DNA of 9,932 bases from Sulfuricella sp. Lineage in GTDB: Bacteria > Pseudomonadota > Gammaproteobacteria > Burkholderiales > Sulfuricellaceae. The translations under genes were made by a program, and so were the position numbers. Shown here one piece after another: positions 5,960-9,932 of this stretch (position 1 is the first letter of the stretch; every line of letters starts with the position of its first letter). The notes below the pieces were generated by a model, which saw only the letters and a list, made by a program, of their open reading frames with translations, was not told the DNA's origin and did not search any database. Location: contig JAIOJM010000351.1 in NCBI GenBank assembly GCA_019911785.1, positions 1 to 9,932 of the forward strand. The letters are read 5' to 3'.

Positions 5960-6445
5960 AGTTTAGATGAAAACCGCCAGTCGTCGAAAATAACCCGCCA
6001 TCTGGCCGATGAAGGCGCGACCGAGGCGTTCGGCGCGGAACTGGCCAAGGTGCTGAAGCCGGGCCTGATGATCACCCTCAGCGGCGACCTGGGCGCGGGC
6101 AAGACCGCGCTGGTGCGCGCCATGCTGCGCGCGCTGGGTTACCCCGGAAAAGTGAAAAGCCCTACCTATGCGCTGGTTGAATCTTATGTGATTTCTGGAT
6201 TATACTTATATCACTTTGATTTTTATCGCTTCAATGATCCGGACGAGTGGCATGAGGCGGGTTTCCGGGAATATTTCAACGAAAACTCGGTGTGTCTCGT
6301 CGAATGGCCGGAAAAGGCGGGCGGCCTGCTGCCCCCGCCGGACCTCAGGATTTCCCTGGATATCCGGGAACCCGGCCGGGACGTCACAGTTGAAGCGGGC
6401 AGTAAGAAGGGTCGGCAATGCTTGATCTTATTAAAAAGCGATTAA
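5927..6445 (+). CDS. tsaE: tRNA t6A biosynthesis ATPase TsaE
   Basis: TsaE is the P-loop ATPase that works with TsaB, TsaC and TsaD to make N6-threonylcarbamoyladenosine at position 37 of ANN-decoding tRNAs. The product is 172 residues with the Walker A motif GDLGAGKT (53-60), the KSPTYALVE segment, YHFDFYR, and CLVEWPEKAG near the end, all standard for the family. With ATG 5927 the region before Walker A is about 15 residues longer than in the E. coli protein, so GTG 5954 (preceded by GAGAG) is a real alternative. The gene diverges from queG with overlapping 5' ends and is followed by amiC, then mutL, as in many proteobacteria. Its TAA stop (6443-6445) is the first triplet of a repeat element that separates it from amiC. 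Confidence 0.95.
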   Translation: MGVISESVHVHSLDENRQSSKITRHLADEGATEAFGAELAKVLKPGLMITLSGDLGAGKTALVRAMLRALGYPGKVKSPTYALVESYVISGLYLYHFDFYRFNDPDEWHEAGFREYFNENSVCLVEWPEKAGGLLPPPDLRISLDIREPGRDVTVEAGSKKGRQCLILLKSD

Positions 6446-6590
6446 CCACGAATGTTCACGAATGAGACACGAATGTTCACGAATAATCGGCTAATTAACG
6501 TGGCTAGCCTGATTCACCTGTTTGGTGAGGCAATGCTTGCTTTTGACTATTCGTGTTCATTCGTGAAAATTCGTGTCATTCGTGGTGTAA
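6443..6590. repeat. Terminal-inverted-repeat element with CACGAAT arrays
   Basis: A 148-bp element between tsaE and amiC. The left arm (6443 to about 6485) starts TTAACCACGAATG and holds four CACGAAT units. The right arm (about 6547-6590) holds four ATTCGTG units ending CGTGGTGTAA. The centre has a hairpin, TCACC-TGTTT-GGTGA (6514-6528), at the corresponding place and with the same stem as the one in the CACAGAT element at 4405-4558. It contains no protein gene; a frame running through it into amiC is an accident. When transcribed it could fold into a long imperfect stem between the two cistrons. Confidence 0.85.
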
Positions 6591-6598
6591 GCCGTTTT

Positions 6599-7921
6599 AT
6601 GGTTGATAGTTTTAAAGTCGGCATATGCTTTGCGTTTTTTCTTGCCGCGGCGGCAAGTGCCCATGCCGGGACAGCCATTACCGCGGCGCGGGTCTGGCCG
6701 GCGGCCGATTACACGCGGGTCACGCTGGAATCCGCGAGCCCGGTCAAATACCAGTTCCTCGCGGTCAAGAACCCCGATCGTCTGGTGATCGACCTTGAAG
6801 GCGTGGACGTCAATGCCGTGCTGGAAGGGCTTGCAGCCAAGGTCGCGGCCAATGATCCTTACATCAAGCTGGTGCGCGTCGCTCGCAACAAGCCGGGCGT
6901 AGTGCGCGTGGTGCTGGACCTGAAGGGCGAGGTCAAGCCGCAGATGTTCACCCTGCCGCCCTACGGCGAATACGGCCACCGCCTGGTGCTGGATATTTAT
7001 CCGTTGCAGCCGGCGGACCCGCTGATGGCGCTGCTGGAAAAAAAGGAAGTCGCTACGCCGGGGGGCGTCAAAGAGCAGGCAGAGAAGCCGCCTGAACTGG
7101 CCATTGCCACCACCCTGGAAAGCCCGGAAAAGCCCGCCGAGATTGCCAAGTCGGCAGAGAAACCGGCTCGGACCGAAATGCGTGCCTGGAAGCCGGAGGT
7201 GTCACGCCTCATCATCATCGCGATCGACGCCGGGCACGGTGGCGAAGATCCCGGCGCGCATGGCAAAAATGGCTCCAGGGAAAAGGACGTGACCCTGGCG
7301 ATCGCCCGTCGGCTGAAAGCCCAGGTTGACGACGAGTCGAACATGCGCGGCGTGCTGATCCGCGACGGCGACTTTTTCATCCCCCTGCATGGCCGCGTGA
7401 TCAAGGCGCGCAACGTCAAGGCCGACCTGTTCGTTTCGATTCATGCCGATGCCTTCGTCAAACCCGATGCGCGCGGCTCTTCGGTGTTCGCGCTGTCGGA
7501 GCGTGGCGCCACCTCTGCCGCAGCGCGCTGGCTGGCGAAGAAGGAGAACGAAGCGGACCTGATCGGCGGCGTGAATATCGATGTCAAGGATATCTATCTC
7601 AAGCAGACCCTGCTCGATTTGTCGCAGACCGCCACCATCAACGACAGCCTCAAGCTCGGCAAGGCCGTGCTCGGCGAACTCGGCGGCATCAACCGCCTGC
7701 ACAAGGGCTCGGTAGAGCAAGCCGGCTTCGCCGTGCTGAAATCGCCGGACATCCCTTCGATCCTGGTGGAAACCGCCTTCATTTCCAACCCGGAGGAAGA
7801 GCAAAGGCTCTCGGACGGCGCCTACCAGGACAAAATGGCGGCGGCAATACTTGGCGGGATCAAGCGCTATTTCGCGAAGAATCCGCCGCTGGCACGCTCG
7901 AAGATGGCCAGCGCCGAATAG
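6599..7921 (+). CDS. amiC: N-acetylmuramoyl-L-alanine amidase, AmiC type
   Basis: A periplasmic zinc amidase that cuts the bond between N-acetylmuramic acid and L-alanine in peptidoglycan, needed to separate daughter cells. The product is 440 residues. It has a signal peptide (cleavage after SAHA, about residue 23), an AMIN domain (about 25-130, wall or septum targeting), an Ala/Glu/Lys/Pro-rich linker (about 135-200) and an Amidase_3 domain. Zinc ligands are visible: His213 (IDAGHGGEDPGA), Glu228 (REKDV) and His282 (SIHAD), with catalytic Glu391 in VETAFISN. I chose ATG 6599 because it gives the signal peptide directly; upstream in-frame sequence is the CACGAAT repeat. ATG 6533 inside the repeat is less likely. 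No strong Shine-Dalgarno is visible, and the repeat may have replaced it. AmiA/AmiB relatives share the fold; the AMIN domain favours AmiC or AmiB. Confidence 0.94.
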   Translation: MVDSFKVGICFAFFLAAAASAHAGTAITAARVWPAADYTRVTLESASPVKYQFLAVKNPDRLVIDLEGVDVNAVLEGLAAKVAANDPYIKLVRVARNKPGVVRVVLDLKGEVKPQMFTLPPYGEYGHRLVLDIYPLQPADPLMALLEKKEVATPGGVKEQAEKPPELAIATTLESPEKPAEIAKSAEKPARTEMRAWKPEVSRLIIIAIDAGHGGEDPGAHGKNGSREKDVTLAIARRLKAQVDDESNMRGVLIRDGDFFIPLHGRVIKARNVKADLFVSIHADAFVKPDARGSSVFALSERGATSAAARWLAKKENEADLIGGVNIDVKDIYLKQTLLDLSQTATINDSLKLGKAVLGELGGINRLHKGSVEQAGFAVLKSPDIPSILVETAFISNPEEEQRLSDGAYQDKMAAAILGGIKRYFAKNPPLARSKMASAE

Positions 7922-7931
7922 GGGTTTTGAT

Positions 7932-7951
7932 GCACCGGCGAGCGCCGGTGC
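7932..7951. terminator. Hairpin between convergent amiC and the DsrC/TusE-like gene
   Basis: GCACCGGC-GAGC-GCCGGTGC is a perfect 8-bp GC-rich stem in the 40-bp gap between the two convergent stop codons, so it could end or stabilise both transcripts. Neither side has a clear run of T, so it is not a textbook intrinsic terminator. Confidence 0.45.
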
Positions 7952-7961
7952 GAGTCATGGA

Positions 7962-8255
7962 TCAAACGCAGCCCGTAGGCTTGGGCAGGCCGCCGTACTT
8001 GGTGATCGGCTTCATCGGACCGGTCATCCAGAGCTTGAATACGGTGTTCTGTTCCTCGCCCAGGTATTTGGCGAATTTCCGTATCGGGGGCACGCTACCG
8101 AATTCCTCGAAATATTCACGGGCTTTCATGATCTGTGCCCATTTGGCATCGTCGAGCGTATAACCGTCTGCCTCAGCCATTGCGCGGCCAAGCTCTTCTG
8201 TCCACACGCTCATGTCGGCGAGATAGCCGTCTCCGTCGCGATCTGGAAGTTCCAT
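7962..8255 (-). CDS. DsrC/TusE-family sulfur-relay protein (single-cysteine type)
   Basis: A small cytoplasmic sulfur carrier of 97 residues. The family signature is clear: DGDGYLADMSVWTEEL at the N-terminus, WAQIMKAREYFEEFG, PPIRKFAKYLG, and the C-terminal arm GLPKPTGCV, whose penultimate Cys96 is the sulfur-carrying residue. DsrC proteins of dissimilatory sulfur metabolism have a second cysteine 11 residues earlier; here that position is Thr85, and Cys96 is the only cysteine. It therefore matches the TusE type, which passes sulfur toward tRNA 2-thiouridine synthesis, or an uncharacterised paralog. The start at ATG 8255 has AGGA about 9 bases upstream; a frame opening at 8297 adds 14 residues without support. 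It sits alone on the minus strand between amiC and mutL, with its own promoter and no tusBCD or dsr neighbours in view. The family is firm; the partner is unknown. Confidence 0.9.
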   Translation of the reverse strand: MELPDRDGDGYLADMSVWTEELGRAMAEADGYTLDDAKWAQIMKAREYFEEFGSVPPIRKFAKYLGEEQNTVFKLWMTGPMKPITKYGGLPKPTGCV

Positions 8256-8350
8256 ATTTACTATTCCTTTCTGAATCCGAAAATTATTGATAACCACACC
8301 AGCGGCATGATTGCTTGCCGCGACTGTGTTGCAATGTCACTGTTTAGACC

Positions 8351-8362
8351 ATGTCTTGACAT
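8351..8362. promoter_or_regulatory. Operator-like palindrome at the DsrC/TusE-like gene start site
   Basis: ATGTCTTGACAT is a perfect 12-bp inverted repeat (ATGTC-TT-GACAT) overlapping the predicted transcription start (about 8354) of the minus-strand gene. TTAGAC occurs on both flanks (8344-8349 and 8362-8367). The position fits a repressor site, but no regulator is identified. Confidence 0.3.
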
Positions 8363-8389
8363 TAGACAATAACCAACAGAAACAGTCAA
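8361..8389 (-). promoter_or_regulatory. Sigma-70-like promoter for the DsrC/TusE-like gene
   Basis: On the minus strand TTGACT (8389-8384) is followed after exactly 17 bases by TCTAAT (8366-8361), each one base off consensus. Transcription would start near 8354, leaving a leader of about 100 bases before ATG 8255. This is one of the best promoter matches in the window, and the surrounding region is distinctly AT-rich. Confidence 0.6.
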
Positions 8390-8428
8390 GAATTATCTGT
8401 GCCCGGTTCAGTGTCGAGAGACTCTGGA

Positions 8429-8456
8429 TAAACAGTTCTCGCATAATGCGTATAAT
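8429..8456 (+). promoter_or_regulatory. Candidate promoter for mutL
   Basis: A perfect TATAAT -10 box (8451-8456) is preceded after 16 bases by TAAACA (8429-8434), a four-of-six -35 match. Transcription would start near 8463, 20 bases before the mutL ATG. It would let mutL be expressed separately from amiC, from which it is split by the minus-strand gene. The rest of the 227-bp gap (8256-8482) shows no other gene. Confidence 0.5.
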
Positions 8457-8482
8457 TGGGTTTTTATTTCGCAGGTTATCGA

Positions 8483-9932
8483 ATGTCAGTCATACGGGTA
8501 TTGCCCGACCTGCTGATTAACCAGATTGCCGCCGGCGAGGTGGTGGAGCGCCCTGCTTCGGCCTTGAAGGAGCTGCTGGAAAACAGCGTGGACGCAGCGG
8601 CAAGCGAGATCGCGGTCACCCTGGCGCTTGGAGGAATCAAGCAGCTTCGCGTTGCCGACGACGGCATCGGCATCGTCGCGGAGGAGCTGGCGCTGGCGCT
8701 GGCGCGTCACGCCACCAGCAAGATCGCCACGCTCGACGATCTGGAAGCGGTGAACAGCCTCGGTTTTCGGGGCGAAGCGCTGGCCAGCATCGCTGCGGTG
8801 TCGCGCCTGTCGCTGACCAGCCGCCGACGGGGGGAGCGTCACGCCTGGAAAGTCGAGGCTGCCGGCGGCGACACCACCGGGTTGCAGCCCGCCGCGCTGG
8901 AATCGGGTACGGCGGTGGAGGTGCAGGACCTGTACTTCAACACCCCGGCGCGGCGCAAGTTCCTCAAGAGCGAGGCGACCGAATACGGTCACTGCGAGGA
9001 AATGTTCCGGCGCATCGCATTGAGCCGCACCGATATCGGCTTTGCCCTGCAGCATAACGGACGCAAGATCTGGCAGCTTCCGGCAGGCACGATGGAACGG
9101 CGTGCCGCCACGCTGCTCGGCGATGAGTTTGGCGCCGCCTCGGTGATTCTGGACGAACGCGCCGGAGGCTTGCGCCTGTGGGGCATGGCCAGCCTGCCCG
9201 GATTTTCGCGCGGCGGGCGCGATGCCCAGTATTTTTACGTCAACGGCCGGTTTGTGCGCGACAAGCTGATCGCCCACGCCATCCGCGAGGCTTACAAGGA
9301 CATTCTGCACAACGACCGCCATCCGGCGTTTGCGCTGTTCCTCGAAATCGATCCGGAAGGGGTGGACGTGAATGTGCACCCCACCAAGATCGAAGTGCGT
9401 TTCCGCGAAGCACGCGCCATTCACCAGTTCATTTTTCATGCCCTGAACAAGGCACTGTCGGCGCCGATCCGTGCCCGGCAGGAATCTATTGCCGCACCTG
9501 TGGCCGAACCGGTGCGTCGGGGTTCATTTCACTCTTATCCCCGGCAGCAGGCCATGCCGCTGGGCGTGGCGCAGCGCACCGATCTGTATGCCACCCTGTT
9601 CGGCCGGATCGGCAGGCCGGATGAGGCTCAGCCGGCCGAAGCCGTGGCGGAAATTCCCCCGCTCGGCTTCGCCCTGGGGCAGCTGCACGGCGTCTACATC
9701 CTGGCCCAGAACGCCAGGGGGCTGGTGATCGTCGACATGCACGCCGCTCATGAGCGAGTCACCTACGAGAAGCTGAAGGCGGCGCTCGACAATCGCGCCG
9801 TCGCCATGCAGCCGCTGCTGATCCCGGTGTCGTTCCATGCCGGGGCGCTGGATGTCGCCGCGGCCGAGGAGCATGCCGCCGCATTCGGCGCGCTGGGTTT
9901 CGACATCGCCATGCTGTCGCCGACCACGCTGG
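8483..9932 (+). CDS. mutL: DNA mismatch repair protein MutL, 5' part
   Basis: MutL links mismatch recognition by MutS to strand incision. The first 483 residues are present and the gene runs off the right edge. The GHKL ATPase domain shows INQIAAGEVVERPASALKEL (12-31, with the catalytic Glu at 30), NSVDA, DDGIGI (59-64), HATSKI (76-81), SLGFRGEAL (92-100) and NTPARRKFLK. A transducer domain follows (DVNVHPTKIEVRF), then a short linker of about 60-70 residues rich in Arg/Pro/Ala. The C-terminal domain begins at PPLGFALGQL and contains DMHAAHERVTYE (from Asp418), which fits the endonuclease motif DQHA-x2-E-x4-E with Met in place of Gln. This MutL is thus likely a nicking endonuclease of the kind found in bacteria lacking MutH. 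ATG 8483 has AGG 8 bases upstream. Confidence 0.97.
   Translation, partial: MSVIRVLPDLLINQIAAGEVVERPASALKELLENSVDAAASEIAVTLALGGIKQLRVADDGIGIVAEELALALARHATSKIATLDDLEAVNSLGFRGEALASIAAVSRLSLTSRRRGERHAWKVEAAGGDTTGLQPAALESGTAVEVQDLYFNTPARRKFLKSEATEYGHCEEMFRRIALSRTDIGFALQHNGRKIWQLPAGTMERRAATLLGDEFGAASVILDERAGGLRLWGMASLPGFSRGGRDAQYFYVNGRFVRDKLIAHAIREAYKDILHNDRHPAFALFLEIDPEGVDVNVHPTKIEVRFREARAIHQFIFHALNKALSAPIRARQESIAAPVAEPVRRGSFHSYPRQQAMPLGVAQRTDLYATLFGRIGRPDEAQPAEAVAEIPPLGFALGQLHGVYILAQNARGLVIVDMHAAHERVTYEKLKAALDNRAVAMQPLLIPVSFHAGALDVAAAEEHAAAFGALGFDIAMLSPTTL

Noticed and set aside
6443..6590. Possible CRISPR-like array of short repeats
   Set aside because: The 7-bp units are spaced by only 2-5 bases and arranged as inverted arms around a hairpin. 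There are no spacers of usual length and no cas genes.
6452..6598. N-terminal extension of AmiC by 49 residues
   Set aside because: The extension is entirely repeat sequence and would bury the signal peptide that begins at ATG 6599.

Overview
The window is about 9.9 kb of GC-rich DNA (coding regions roughly 60-65% GC by eye) from a Gram-negative proteobacterium, most likely a betaproteobacterium. The support is the gene order queG / tsaE-amiC-mutL, a MutL that keeps the metal-binding endonuclease motif in its DMHA form, a periplasmic cytochrome of the c4 type, and dense families of short palindromic repeats. The species cannot be fixed from the sequence alone. Nearly all genes are recognisable housekeeping or respiratory genes. 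I see no phage, IS transposase, CRISPR array, tRNA or rRNA.

Layout from left to right: (1) the 3' part of a corrinoid-activation (RACo-type ASKHA) ATPase, 1-1011, +; (2) a composite palindromic repeat, 1029-1208; (3) a GAF-like/PAS/HD-GYP cyclic-di-GMP phosphodiesterase, 1223-2662, +; (4) glutamate racemase murI, on the minus strand, whose stop codon touches the HD-GYP stop codon; (5) a divergent promoter region of about 130 bp with a perfect FNR/ANR-type site; (6) a secreted diheme c4-type cytochrome, 3602-4393, +; (7) a convergent gap of about 470 bp (4394-4867) made almost wholly of three repeat families; (8) queG, minus strand, overlapping head to head with (9) tsaE, +; (10) a second terminal-inverted-repeat element sitting exactly between tsaE and amiC; (11) the cell-wall amidase amiC, +; (12) a small DsrC/TusE-family sulfur-relay gene on the minus strand, inserted in the otherwise conserved tsaE-amiC-mutL cluster; (13) mutL, +, running off the right edge.

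How the genes relate: queG and tsaE both serve tRNA modification (queuosine and t6A), and murI and amiC serve peptidoglycan synthesis and splitting. The tsaE-amiC-mutL order is an old conserved cluster also found in enterobacteria. The cytochrome with its FNR-like site points to oxygen-responsive respiration, and the DsrC/TusE-like protein to sulfur transfer.

The most unusual material is not in the genes but between them. Two copies of a composite repeat share both unique ends yet carry their 128-bp core in opposite orientation relative to those ends. Two other elements share one design: arrays of a 7-bp unit as inverted termini, plus a central TCACC-N5-GGTGA hairpin. Several repeats begin right at or inside stop codons. 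I found no new multigene system.
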